DNA from: CAYVUM01 sp964619055
GTDB lineage: Bacteria > Pseudomonadota > Alphaproteobacteria > Rhodospirillales > Defluviicoccaceae
Assembly: GCA_964619055.1 (NCBI GenBank)
Contig: CAZUDB010000004.1
Location: 34,961 to 98,960, forward strand
Direction of reading: 5' to 3'
DNA length: 64,000 bases
Positions 16,328-25,095 of this stretch are shown in pieces (the first letter of the stretch is position 1; each line of letters starts with the position of its first letter). Under the pieces are notes generated by a model, which saw nothing but the letters and a program-made list of their open reading frames with translations, did no database searches and was not told the DNA's origin. Made by a program: the position numbers and the translations under genes.

Positions 16328-17194
16328 ATGACCCACTCCCAGTTTTTCCCGGTGTCGTCGCCACGGGCGATAGTGATCGTCGCCCTGCTCAGCGGTGCTC
16401 TGGGTACAACGTACCTGGAACCAACGCCGGCTGCGGCCGCCCGCCCCTTGGTTCAAAGCGATCCTTGGACCTTGTGTAGCCGCGCGATCGCAGCCGCGGA
16501 ACGGCGAATGGGTATTCCGGATCAACTGTTGGTCGCCATCTCCCTAGCGGAATCGGGCCGCCGCCACCCTTCGGGCCGGGCCGTTGTTGCCTGGCCGTGG
16601 ACGGTTATGGCCGAGGGCCGTGGGCAGTATCTGCCGACAAAGGCCGAAGCGATCCAGCGGGTTCGAAGCCTGAAGGCACGTGGTGTTCGCAATATTGACG
16701 TCGGCTGTATGCAGGTGAACCTGAAGTTTCACCCCGATGCGTTCGCCAATCTGCAGGAAGCCTTCGAGCCCACCGCCAATGCCGCGTATGCCGCAAAGTT
16801 CCTCGCCTCGCTGCGGGTGGAGACGGGATCGTGGGACGGCGCCATGGGCCGCTATCATTCGGCCACGCCCAGGTATGCGGAGCCATATAAAAAGAAGGTG
16901 GCTGCCATCTGGAAGCGTCAGCGTCGCAATCCCTCGGATGAAAACGCGTTGCCGCCGACCGAGCCAGTGGTGGCCCCGACCGCGCCACCCGCTCGATTGG
17001 CACCAGTGGACCCGATCCGCACGGCGAAGGTCGCACGTGGCCGGTCAACCCTCATCCGCTCCACCTCCACCGCTAGTCCGCGCCGCGATGCCGCCTCCGC
17101 CGCTCGATTTGCCGCCCGCCGGGCCGAGCAGTTGACCGCTTGGCGTAACCATGTTCGACGCCTGCGCGCGGAACAGGGGCAACCCAACGGGTGA
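16328..17194 (+). CDS. Lytic transglycosylase-like periplasmic protein (paralogue 2), sigma-54 linked
   Basis: A 288-aa protein with start set by GGAGG 6 nt before ATG. It has a signal peptide (~1-38), then an SLT domain with LLVAISLAESGRRHPSG (catalytic Glu), NIDVGCMQVNLKFHP and YAAKFLASLRVETGSW, matching the previous gene motif for motif. It differs by a ~95-residue Pro/Ala/Arg-rich C-terminal tail that may bind wall or partner. A sigma-54 promoter lies just upstream. In alphaproteobacteria sigma-54 commonly drives flagellar genes, so a flagellar wall-remodelling role is a reasonable inference, but no flagellar gene is in view. Confidence 0.85.
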   Translation: MTHSQFFPVSSPRAIVIVALLSGALGTTYLEPTPAAAARPLVQSDPWTLCSRAIAAAERRMGIPDQLLVAISLAESGRRHPSGRAVVAWPWTVMAEGRGQYLPTKAEAIQRVRSLKARGVRNIDVGCMQVNLKFHPDAFANLQEAFEPTANAAYAAKFLASLRVETGSWDGAMGRYHSATPRYAEPYKKKVAAIWKRQRRNPSDENALPPTEPVVAPTAPPARLAPVDPIRTAKVARGRSTLIRSTSTASPRRDAASAARFAARRAEQLTAWRNHVRRLRAEQGQPNG

Positions 17195-17221
17195 TCGCGG
17201 CCTGCTCCCCGTCCGTAGTTA

Positions 17222-17698
17222 ATGGCTCAGGTTCGGCAAAGCTGGCAGTGGACTGGAGTTATGGTCTTTATCGACGTCGCGGCAACGCTCCTCATTGCCC
17301 TGATCCTAGGCGGAATGGTGTTCTTTGCTGGAGTGGTCGCACCGATGGTGTTCAAGGCGCTCACGCCGGATGCGGCGGGCGCTTTCCTGCGGGCTTTTTT
17401 CCCCCTGTACTACAAAGTCTTAGCTGCGGCATCCGGCGTCGCCGCAGTGCTTCTTTCGGTGGCCATATCGGTTTGGACCGCCGCGCTGATGCTGATTGTC
17501 GCTGGGCTGTTCGCGTTCAGCCTGATGATCCTAACACCCCGAATAAACGATGCCCGAGATGCCTGGCTCTGCGGTGACAGCGCGGCGCGCATCCGGTTCG
17601 GCCGCCTACATGGGGCCAGTGTCGCCATCAACCTCGCCCAAATGATTATCGTACTTGTCGTATTTCTGGCCTTGACCACGCCGTGGTTCAGGATCTGA
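17222..17698 (+). CDS. DUF4149-type integral membrane protein
   Basis: A 158-aa protein with four hydrophobic segments (~15-45, 65-80, 85-105, 130-152). The arrangement GGMVFFAGVVAPMVFKAL, FFPLYYKVLAAASG, LTPRINDARDA and RFGRLHGASVAINLAQMIIV matches what I recall of DUF4149/TMEM205-like proteins, with an Asn/Arg-rich loop between helices 3 and 4. The function is unknown. It starts 27 bp after the second transglycosylase and may be cotranscribed; it ends 16 bp from convergent tlyA. Confidence 0.75.
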   Translation: MAQVRQSWQWTGVMVFIDVAATLLIALILGGMVFFAGVVAPMVFKALTPDAAGAFLRAFFPLYYKVLAAASGVAAVLLSVAISVWTAALMLIVAGLFAFSLMILTPRINDARDAWLCGDSAARIRFGRLHGASVAINLAQMIIVLVVFLALTTPWFRI

Positions 17699-17714
17699 CG
17701 CGAAGGAAATGCCG

Positions 17715-18455
17715 CTAAAGCGCGCTGCGGGCCGCACCGATCAAGAACTCGACGTTGCCTTCAGGGCCCTTGATGGGGCTTTCAATAACACCCAAAACGG
17801 ACCAGCCGTCCTGCGCACCCAGCCAGTCCTCGATGCGGGCACAAACGGCCTTGCGAACCGCCTCGTCACGAACGACACCGCCCTTGCCGACCTGATCCGG
17901 GCCGGCCTCGAACTGTGGTTTGATCAGCGCGACAAGATTGGCGTTTTCGCGGGCGAGCGTCAGGGCCGCTGGCATCGCCGTGGCGAGGCCGATGAAACTC
18001 ACATCAAAAACCATTAGCTCAATGGGTTCCGGCACCAGAACGGCTGACAAGGCCCGGCAGTTGGTACGTTCCAAAACCACGACCCGGGTGTCCTGACGAA
18101 GCGGCCAAGCCAGTTGCCCGTGACCCACATCAACGGCGTAAACCCGCGCCGCGTCGCGAGTGAGCAACACATCCGTGAAACCGCCCGTGGACGCGCCCAC
18201 GTCCAGACAAACCCGCGCAGCAGGGTCGATTTGGAAGTGATCTAGTCCATGTGCTAATTTGATGCCACCACGTGACACCCAGGGGTGGTCCTTGCCGCGG
18301 ACGTGCAAGTGAGCATCGACGGCGAGGTAATCGCCCGGTTTTGCTACGCGACGATCGCCGGAGTAAACGATACCGGCAAGGATGAAGGCCTGGGCCCGTG
18401 CCCTGGACGGTGCAAGACCGCGCTCGACCAAAAGTTGGTCAGCCCGCCGCTTCAC
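17715..18455 (-). CDS. tlyA: TlyA-family rRNA 2'-O-methyltransferase (hemolysin-A-like)
   Basis: A 246-aa protein starting at GTG 18455. The N-terminal S4 RNA-binding domain (~3-60: RADQLLVERGLAPSRARAQA) precedes an FtsJ-like SAM methyltransferase with CLDVGASTGGFTDVLL and DVSFIGLATAMPA, then LIKPQFEAG (catalytic Lys). TlyA 2'-O-methylates 16S and/or 23S rRNA; loss gives capreomycin resistance in mycobacteria. It lies 60 bp downstream of dxs, a synteny common in alphaproteobacteria. Confidence 0.92.
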   Translation of the reverse strand: MKRRADQLLVERGLAPSRARAQAFILAGIVYSGDRRVAKPGDYLAVDAHLHVRGKDHPWVSRGGIKLAHGLDHFQIDPAARVCLDVGASTGGFTDVLLTRDAARVYAVDVGHGQLAWPLRQDTRVVVLERTNCRALSAVLVPEPIELMVFDVSFIGLATAMPAALTLARENANLVALIKPQFEAGPDQVGKGGVVRDEAVRKAVCARIEDWLGAQDGWSVLGVIESPIKGPEGNVEFLIGAARSAL

Positions 18456-18514
18456 CGCCGGTCACGGACTAGACGAACGCGTCCGACGACGCGTAACGTC
18501 CCGGCAGAGGATCT

Positions 18515-20437
18515 TCACGCTCGCGCAGCGGCGGCGGCGGCGGCCTCCAGGCCAAGGGCGGAAAGCGCCGTCCGCACGATATCTGCGGCCGAGAGCCCGG
18601 CGAGCATATACTGCACGTCCGGGGTATCCTGGTCGATGAAGAGATCGGGCAAGACCATCGGACGGAACCGTACGTGCCCGTCCAGGAGCCCCTCATTGGC
18701 GAGGAAATGCATAACGTGGGAGCCGAATCCGCCCGCGGCCCCCTCCTCGATCGTGATCATAACCTCGTGCTCGCGCGCCAGCCGGCGCAGCAGGCCCTGA
18801 TCTAAGGGCTTCGCAAAGCGGGCATCCATAACGGTCGTAGACAGGCCGCGAGCGGCAAGATCTTCAGCCGCCTTCATGGTATCCCGTAGTCGCCCACCCA
18901 GGCTGACCAGCGCGATCTTCGTGCCTTCACGCACCAAGCGTCCGCGCCCGATCTCCAATGGTTGTCCGACCTCCGGCATCTCAACGCCCAAACCTTCGCC
19001 GCGCGGGTATCGAAACGCGATCGGACCCTGGTCATAGGCATTGGCGGTGGCAACCATGTGGACGAGTTCGGCTTCGTCGCCGGCCGCCATGACCACCATG
19101 TTCGGCAAGCAACACAGGTAGGCCAAGTCGAAGGAACCCGCGTGGGTGGCGCCATCGGCCCCGACCAAACCGGCCCGGTCTATGGCAAAGCGGACCGGCA
19201 AGCTCTGCAACGCCACGTCGTGAACCACCTGATCGTAGGCGCGCTGCAGAAACGTAGAGTAAATGGCGGCGCAGGGCTTTAAGCCATCCGCAGCGAGGCC
19301 GGCGGCAAAGGTTACGGCATGCTGTTCGGCGATACCCACATCGAAAAAGCGCTCCGGAAAACGCGACTCGAACCGGTCAAGCCCCGTTCCTGCCGGCATG
19401 GCTGCCGTGATAGCACATACGGCGGGGTCTTTCTCCGCCTCGGCGATGAGGGACTGCGCGAAGACCTTGGTGTAAGCGGGAGCGTTGGCTTTGGACTTCA
19501 CCATCTCGCCAGACACAACATCAAACTTGCTAACGCCGTGGTACTTGTCCGCGGATTGCTCAGCCGGCGAATAACCATGCCCCTTCTGCGTGACCACATG
19601 AAGGAGGATCGGGCCTGGCTCCCGATCGTCACGCAGATTCTTCAAAACCGGCAGCAAATGTTCGAGATTGTGGCCGTCGATGGGGCCCACATAAAAGAAG
19701 CCCATCTCCTCAAACAACGTTCCGCCCGTGACTAAACCCCGCGCATACTCCTCGGCTTTTCGCGCGGCTTCTTTGAATGGACGCGGGAACTTCCGCGCAA
19801 ATTCGGCGGCGAAATGGCGTACCGAGCGATACGACGTGGATGAAATCAGCCGCGACAAATAGGCACTAAGAGCCCCCACGGGCGGCGCGATCGACATGTC
19901 GTTGTCGTTCAGGATGACGAGCAGGCGCGCGTCCATCGCCCCGGCATTGTTCATGGCCTCGTAGGCCATACCAGCACTCATTGCGCCATCACCGATGACA
20001 GCGATCACGTTGTGGTCGCCTCCCAGCGCGTCGCGGGCAACGGCCATGCCAAGGCCAGCAGAAATAGAGGTCGAACTGTGTGCGGCACCAAAGGGGTCGT
20101 ACACGCTTTCGGAGCGCTTGGTGAACCCCGACAAGCCACCACCCTGTCGCAACAGAGGCATCCGATCCCGCCGTCCAGTGAGGATCTTATGGGGATAGCA
20201 TTGGTGGCCGACGTCCCAAATCAGCCGATCTTTCGGCGTGTCAAAGACATAATGGAGCGCGACTGTCAGTTCGACCACGCCAAGACTGGCGCCAAGATGG
20301 CCGCCGGTGCGCGAAACGATGCGTACGGTTTCGTCGCGCACTTCGTCGGCGATCTCCTGCAGGCGTTCTTCGGGCAAACGACGCAAGTCCGAGGGATCGC
20401 CAATGTCGTTGAGCAGCGGGGTCTTTGTTTGCATCAC
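18515..20437 (-). CDS. dxs: 1-deoxy-D-xylulose-5-phosphate synthase
   Basis: A 640-aa protein and first committed enzyme of the MEP isoprenoid pathway, joining pyruvate and glyceraldehyde-3-phosphate with thiamine diphosphate. It shows WDVGHQCYPHKILTGR, the ThDP motif VIGDGAMSAGMAYEAMNNAG, the transketolase core DVGIAEQHAVTFAAGLA and MITIEEGAAGGFGSHV. GGAGG lies 9 nt before GTG 20437 and 12 before ATG 20434; either may start. The C-terminus has a run of seven Ala encoded by a GCC/GCG repeat. It lies 68 bp after ispA. Confidence 0.97.
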   Translation of the reverse strand: MMQTKTPLLNDIGDPSDLRRLPEERLQEIADEVRDETVRIVSRTGGHLGASLGVVELTVALHYVFDTPKDRLIWDVGHQCYPHKILTGRRDRMPLLRQGGGLSGFTKRSESVYDPFGAAHSSTSISAGLGMAVARDALGGDHNVIAVIGDGAMSAGMAYEAMNNAGAMDARLLVILNDNDMSIAPPVGALSAYLSRLISSTSYRSVRHFAAEFARKFPRPFKEAARKAEEYARGLVTGGTLFEEMGFFYVGPIDGHNLEHLLPVLKNLRDDREPGPILLHVVTQKGHGYSPAEQSADKYHGVSKFDVVSGEMVKSKANAPAYTKVFAQSLIAEAEKDPAVCAITAAMPAGTGLDRFESRFPERFFDVGIAEQHAVTFAAGLAADGLKPCAAIYSTFLQRAYDQVVHDVALQSLPVRFAIDRAGLVGADGATHAGSFDLAYLCCLPNMVVMAAGDEAELVHMVATANAYDQGPIAFRYPRGEGLGVEMPEVGQPLEIGRGRLVREGTKIALVSLGGRLRDTMKAAEDLAARGLSTTVMDARFAKPLDQGLLRRLAREHEVMITIEEGAAGGFGSHVMHFLANEGLLDGHVRFRPMVLPDLFIDQDTPDVQYMLAGLSAADIVRTALSALGLEAAAAAAARA

Positions 20438-20505
20438 GTCTTAATACCTCCTTACGCGGACAGGGCGTTGAAGCCCGGGCCGATCCCCAAAGCTGGACTT
20501 GACCG

Positions 20506-21390
20506 TCAATGGCGACGCTCCACCACAAATTGCGCCAAAGCCCGAAGCGGCTCAGCGCCCTCATGAAACATATCCAAATGCTGCACAGCTTGACCGGCCA
20601 ACAGCCTAGATTGTTCGCGGGCACGCTCGAGACCAAGCAACGTAACGAACGTCGCCTTGCCGGCGGCCCTATCCTTACCCGTGCGTTTGCCCACTTCTTC
20701 CGCTGACGCCTCTTCGTCTAACAGATCATCAACAATCTGGAACGCCAGCCCCAAGTCGTGCGCGTACGCACGAAGTGCTGTTCGCTGAGAATCAGAGCCC
20801 TTGCCAAGAATGGCGCCAGCCTCACAAGAAAAAGCGATGAGGGCGCCTGTCTTCAGCCGCTGCAGTCGCGTGATCTCTGCCTCTTCTAAAGTGTCGTGCT
20901 CAGCGATCAAATCCAACATCTGCCCTCCACACATACCTTCAAAGCCCGCCGCATGGGCCAGGGCCACGACGAGGTCGGCGCGGACCCGGGCATCGGGATG
21001 GGTCGCTGGATTGGCAAGAACCTCAAAAGCTCGTGTCAACAATGCGTCCCCGGCCAAAATGGCCGTCGCTTCGTCAAAGCGAACGTGACATGTCGGCAGG
21101 CCGCGCCGCAAATCATCGTCATCCATGGCCGGCAAATCGTCGTGAACCAGCGAATAACAATGGATCATCTCCACGGCTGCCGCGACTCGCAACGACAGCG
21201 CTTCCGTAACGTCAAACAAAGCCGCGCTGGCCGTTACCATAAACGGCCGAATCCGTTTGCCGCCGTTCAAGCAGGCATAGCGCGCAGCATCGGCCAAACG
21301 CGCCTCCGGCTCCGAATCTCGGGGGAGCAGTTGATCAATAACGTCACTCACGGCTTGGGCGTTCTCGATGAGAGCCCGCTTGATGTCCAC
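20506..21390 (-). CDS. ispA: Farnesyl/geranyl diphosphate synthase (short-chain polyprenyl synthetase)
   Basis: A 294-aa protein with GTG start at 21390, 6 bp after xseB. It holds both aspartate-rich motifs: first VHDDLPAMDDDDLRRG, with the two-residue-insert form DDLPAMDDDD typical of type II FPP synthases, and second FQIVDDLLDEEAS. It condenses IPP with DMAPP/GPP to make FPP. It sits with xseB and dxs in the classic E. coli-like order. Confidence 0.95.
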   Translation of the reverse strand: MDIKRALIENAQAVSDVIDQLLPRDSEPEARLADAARYACLNGGKRIRPFMVTASAALFDVTEALSLRVAAAVEMIHCYSLVHDDLPAMDDDDLRRGLPTCHVRFDEATAILAGDALLTRAFEVLANPATHPDARVRADLVVALAHAAGFEGMCGGQMLDLIAEHDTLEEAEITRLQRLKTGALIAFSCEAGAILGKGSDSQRTALRAYAHDLGLAFQIVDDLLDEEASAEEVGKRTGKDRAAGKATFVTLLGLERAREQSRLLAGQAVQHLDMFHEGAEPLRALAQFVVERRH

Positions 21391-21396
21391 GGAAAC

Positions 21397-21654
21397 CTAT
21401 CCTTCGCTCGGGACCAGCGGCTCAGTGCCAGCAACGCCATCGGGACTCAAAACGATTTTCTCTACGCGCAACTGTGCCTCGTGCAGCTTGGTGTCACAGT
21501 GGCGCTTCAAAGCCGCACCGCGTTCGTAGGACGCTATTGCATCGTCAAGGCCCGCAGATCCCTGCTCCAGCCTCTTGACGATCGCCTCCAACTCGGCGAG
21601 CGCTTGCTCGAAGCTCAGGCTTGCGATCTCGGCATCACGCACAGGATCGACCAA
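21397..21654 (-). CDS. xseB: Exodeoxyribonuclease VII small subunit
   Basis: An 85-aa protein with the characteristic segment SFEQALAELEAIVKRLEQGS, then LDDAIASYERGAALKRHCD and LHEAQLRVEKIV. It is the helical regulatory subunit of ExoVII (XseA partner not in the window). The start appears to be TTG 21654 after a G-rich GGGGGG 6 nt upstream. It heads the xseB-ispA-dxs-tlyA run. Confidence 0.93.
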   Translation of the reverse strand: MVDPVRDAEIASLSFEQALAELEAIVKRLEQGSAGLDDAIASYERGAALKRHCDTKLHEAQLRVEKIVLSPDGVAGTEPLVPSEG

Positions 21655-21805
21655 GGCGTTCCCCCCTTTTGGGCGCTGTCACAAAGATGAAGCACAATAA
21701 GTGAGGCTGATCGATACGGGCAACACCCTAGCCCAACCCAGGTGTCCAACACGACAACATAGTGTGGCGAAAATATCAAACTGCGTAGCGGCGTCGAGAC
21801 CGCTA

Positions 21806-22735
21806 CTAGCTGCCCATGAGCGCCCGAACATGAGCACTGACACTTGCCGCCAACGCTTCCAGATCGTAACCGCCTTCAAGCGTTGACACGACGCGCCCTC
21901 TACAACGCCGCTCGGCAATTTCCAGCATCTCGCGTGTGACCCACGCGAAATCCTCGGTCTCGACCCGCAGTTGCGCAAGCGGATCGCGGATATGGGCGTC
22001 AAATCCCGCAGAAATCAGCAGCAAGTCCGGATTAAACGCATCAAGAGCCGGCAAGATTCGTTCAGCATAGGCCTCTCTAAATTCAGCCGAGCCGGCGCCG
22101 GGTCGCAGCTGGCAATTTACGATGTTGTTGTACACGCCGGTCTCGTGCTCCATCCCTGTACCAGGATAGCATGGCCATTGGTGGCTGGAGGCATAGAACA
22201 AGTCGCGATAGCGATAGAAGTAGTTCTGGGTGCCGTTGCCGTGATGAACGTCGAAATCGACAACAGCAACGCGTTCGGCACCGTGTTTCTTGCGCGCGTG
22301 TTCTGCCGCGATAGCAACGTTGTTAAAGAGGCAAAATCCCATAGCCTGGGCTGTTTCCGCATGATGGCCCGGCGGACGAACAGCGCAGAACACGTTGCGG
22401 ACGGCGCCGGTCATCACTTCGTCCACGGCGGCACACAACCCGCCGACGGCGCGGAGTGCCGCCTTTCCCGACTTCGGGTTTACGGCCGTATCGGGATCCA
22501 GATGCGTGTGACCGCTTTTGGGGATGTTCTCGAAAATGGCCTCCACATAGAACGGTGCGTGGACGTACTCCATTTCCTTAAATGTCGCCTCCGGCGCTGC
22601 GTGCCGTTGCAGGTAGGAGAAATGCTCCGCTTCCAAGGCTTTCAACACGGCCGTCAGCCGCGCAGGGCTTTCCGGATGCCATGACCCCATGTCGTGCTCA
22701 AGACACGCGGGATGAGTGTAAAACGCAGTCGGCAT
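21806..22735 (-). CDS. Histone-deacetylase-family protein (acetoin utilisation / acetylpolyamine amidohydrolase type)
   Basis: A 309-aa zinc hydrolase. It shows RPPGHHAETAQAMGFCLFNN (tandem catalytic His), the metal site VAVVDFDVHHGNGTQNYFY, LLISAGFDAHIRDPLAQL and STLEGGYDLEALAASV, covering all class II HDAC-like landmarks. It removes acetyl groups from small amines or lysines; the substrate in bacteria of this type is not settled. The start has GGA 4-6 nt upstream. It precedes xseB with a 151-bp gap and is a recurrent neighbour of xseB in alphaproteobacteria. Confidence 0.9.
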   Translation of the reverse strand: MPTAFYTHPACLEHDMGSWHPESPARLTAVLKALEAEHFSYLQRHAAPEATFKEMEYVHAPFYVEAIFENIPKSGHTHLDPDTAVNPKSGKAALRAVGGLCAAVDEVMTGAVRNVFCAVRPPGHHAETAQAMGFCLFNNVAIAAEHARKKHGAERVAVVDFDVHHGNGTQNYFYRYRDLFYASSHQWPCYPGTGMEHETGVYNNIVNCQLRPGAGSAEFREAYAERILPALDAFNPDLLLISAGFDAHIRDPLAQLRVETEDFAWVTREMLEIAERRCRGRVVSTLEGGYDLEALAASVSAHVRALMGS

Positions 22736-22902
22736 AATTTCCTAATCCATGCGGGTATGGGACGCGCGAAACAAGAAGCCCGACGAAATCGACGCCACAC
22801 CTCTTTTGACCCATGTCGCCAATCACATGTGGTCCAATCCCCGCCAAGCACAATCCGGAGGCGATCACGTTGCACCAGGTTAGCGACCAAAACCTCATGA
22901 AC

Positions 22903-23580
22903 TCAATCGCTGATCTTTCGTTGTTCTGGCATCGAAGTGCTCCCGCATGACGACGAATGGCGACCGCAGAAGCTGCTCAAAAATTGCTCAACAATGGTCT
23001 CAGCATACTGGCGGCGCTGCTTTGCCCCCGGAGGCGTTCCGATCCTGAGCAAAGCCCGGAGGAATACGTCGCCACGCACCATCGCAAAAAACTGCGCGGC
23101 CGCTTCCCACGGCTCTGGCACCGAGAGGTAGCCGGCCTGCTCAAGCTCCGCCAAGCAGGATGCAAGTTTGGCCGTAACCTTCATTGGCCCCGATCTGTAG
23201 AACGCCTCGGCGAGCTCGGGGTGCCGCCCACTTTCGCTCACGACCAGCCGAAATCGCGCCAGTGCCTCTTCCGACAGAACAGCGTCCAGAAGCCGCTCAG
23301 CGATGGCGGTCAGAACTACGACGGGATCCTGAGAGGACGGAGTGGCCGTACCGAGGGACTCCAGCATGACATCCACGCGATCGGCAACGATGGCCTCGAA
23401 CAGCGTCGCCTTGCAGCCGAAGTGATTGTAAACGGTCTGCTTCGAGACGCCAGCCGTACGGGCGACCACATCCATGCTGGCACCGTGATAACCAGCCCTA
23501 AGGAAAACCTGCGTTGCAGCCGCCAGAATACATCCGCGCTTGTCCAGCAACGCCGCATTGCTTCCCGTCACGCCTTGCAT
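22903..23580 (-). CDS. TetR/AcrR-family transcriptional regulator of the adjacent RND pump
   Basis: A 225-aa protein. Residues ~12-60 form the TetR DNA-binding domain: RGCILAAATQVFLRAGYHGA then SMDVVARTAGVSKQTVYNHF, as in AcrR-type repressors. The remainder is a helical ligand domain with a TetR_C-like region FRLVVSESGRHPELAEAFY. It is divergent from an RND efflux operon with a dyad-symmetric site between them, the standard layout for a ligand-released repressor of efflux. The inducer is unknown. Confidence 0.9.
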   Translation of the reverse strand: MQGVTGSNAALLDKRGCILAAATQVFLRAGYHGASMDVVARTAGVSKQTVYNHFGCKATLFEAIVADRVDVMLESLGTATPSSQDPVVVLTAIAERLLDAVLSEEALARFRLVVSESGRHPELAEAFYRSGPMKVTAKLASCLAELEQAGYLSVPEPWEAAAQFFAMVRGDVFLRALLRIGTPPGAKQRRQYAETIVEQFLSSFCGRHSSSCGSTSMPEQRKISD

Positions 23581-23667
23581 GTGCTGCTGTCCAACGGGCT
23601 AGCGATAGAACCGGTCAAAAAACCGCAGCTCCTCGTGGATCCCTCCTAGATTATTGAGCTTAACGTG

Positions 23668-23692
23668 ATTGGACTAGACCGTCCAGTCCAAT
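23668..23692. promoter_or_regulatory. TetR operator overlapping the RND promoter
   Basis: ATTGGACT (23668-23675) and AGTCCAAT (23685-23692) are perfect inverted repeats with a 9-nt spacer. The dyad covers a plausible promoter for the + operon: TTGGAC (23669-23674), an 18-nt spacer and TAACAT (23693-23698). Repressor bound here would mask it. It lies 88 bp from the tetR start. Confidence 0.7.
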
Positions 23693-23796
23693 TAACATTC
23701 GACAAAAGATGTGTGATAGATAGTTGTGGCGTCTTAGCCTGCCTACTTCCGTTGCTCAACCCTGATCCGGTGGCGGCGCTGCGCGAAGAAAAGAGC

Positions 23797-25095
23797 ATGA
23801 CGATACGACCGGCACCATCCGTCGCTCAAAGGGTTAGCGGTCCACTGATCGACGTAGGCCCCCGCGTGGTTGAACAGTTCGCCTTGGCTGTTGAGCGTCT
23901 GTCGCTCGCGCTGGTCCTGGCTGTTTTCGGCGCAATGCTGCTAGCCCCGTTGGCAGTCGCGCAGCCGGCCGCTTTGGTGTTCGTTGACCCTGTTCGCAAA
24001 CAGCCGCTTGATCAAACCGTGCCGGTCATCGGCCGGCTTGTGGCCTGCCGCGCCGGTGTCGTTGCCGCACGCGTGTCCGGTCCGATCACCGAGATGGCCG
24101 TTGACGTGGGTGATCGGGTTGCGGAGGGCCAGGTGCTGGCCGCAATCATGCAGGACCGTTACGCGGCGGACTTGGATCTCCGAGCCGCACGCGTGGTCGA
24201 AGCCAAGGCCACGGTGGAGGCCATGATGGCGCAAACGAGCTTGCGCCGGCAGGAGTTGGTCCGTCTCGAACGGCTGCGCCGCTCCCCGGCGTTCAACGAA
24301 GGGCAGTTCGAAGATAAGCGCCAGGAAGTGGCGATCGCTGAGAGCGACCTCGCTCGGGCACGGGCGGCGCTGACCAGTGCTGAGGCAGAGTTGCGCCTGG
24401 CACACATATCACTTGATGACACGAAGGTACGCGCACCTTATGCCGGCGTCGTCAGCCGCCGGTTTACGGAGATCGGCGCCCATGTGGAAGCCGGAAGCGA
24501 TGTGGTGGCCCTGGTTGACGATCGCTGCGTCGAAATCGAAGCCGATGTACCAGCGTCGCGTATTGGCGGCCTAAAGCCTGAAACCAGGGTCGCATTCACC
24601 CTGACCGATACCGAGCGCACCCGCCCCTCATCCGGTGACAGTTCCGGTTACGCAACGGTTCGTGCAGTTGTGCCCGAGGAAAATCCGATGACCCGGACGC
24701 GGCTCGCCCGCTTCGCGCCGGAACGGGTTGAGATGCCCAATCTTGCCGCTGGTCAGTCTGTGGTCCTCCAGATCCCCCTCGGCAGCGCGCGAACGATTGT
24801 GACAGTACATAAGGATGCGGTGCTGAGCCGGCGCACGGGACGTGTTGTCTTCGTCGCCACCGACGGCAAGGCACAACCAAGACAAGTGCAGTTGGGCGTC
24901 GCCGCCGGAGACCGGTTTGAGGTTTTGGACGGCCTGGAGACCGGTGACCTAGCCGTTATTCGCGGCAACGAGCGGCTGCGCCCCGGACAGGACGTCCGCA
25001 TCGGAGGGCCTGGGGGGGCGCCAGCGACCGATACAGACCGCGCACCAGACCGATCGGGATCAAGCCGCCAAAGCGCCGCACGAGCCGCCGGATGA
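23797..25095 (+). CDS. RND efflux periplasmic adaptor (membrane fusion protein)
   Basis: About 432 aa from ATG 23797; an in-frame opening upstream would read through the operator and is unlikely. A hydrophobic signal/anchor at ~33-55 is preceded by ~30 polar residues, longer than usual. It then has the biotinyl-lipoyl halves (ITEMAVDVGDRVAEGQVLA and VRAPYAGVVSRRFTEIGAHV), a coiled-coil hairpin (~110-190) and beta-barrel/MP domains. It links an RND pump to an outer-membrane channel. The stop overlaps the permease start (ATGA). No TolC-like gene is adjacent. Confidence 0.88.
   Translation: MTIRPAPSVAQRVSGPLIDVGPRVVEQFALAVERLSLALVLAVFGAMLLAPLAVAQPAALVFVDPVRKQPLDQTVPVIGRLVACRAGVVAARVSGPITEMAVDVGDRVAEGQVLAAIMQDRYAADLDLRAARVVEAKATVEAMMAQTSLRRQELVRLERLRRSPAFNEGQFEDKRQEVAIAESDLARARAALTSAEAELRLAHISLDDTKVRAPYAGVVSRRFTEIGAHVEAGSDVVALVDDRCVEIEADVPASRIGGLKPETRVAFTLTDTERTRPSSGDSSGYATVRAVVPEENPMTRTRLARFAPERVEMPNLAAGQSVVLQIPLGSARTIVTVHKDAVLSRRTGRVVFVATDGKAQPRQVQLGVAAGDRFEVLDGLETGDLAVIRGNERLRPGQDVRIGGPGGAPATDTDRAPDRSGSSRQSAARAAG

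Noticed and set aside
18525..18550. Trinucleotide GCC/GCG repeat at the 3' end of dxs
   Set aside because: It only encodes a poly-Ala C-terminus; no evidence of phase variation.
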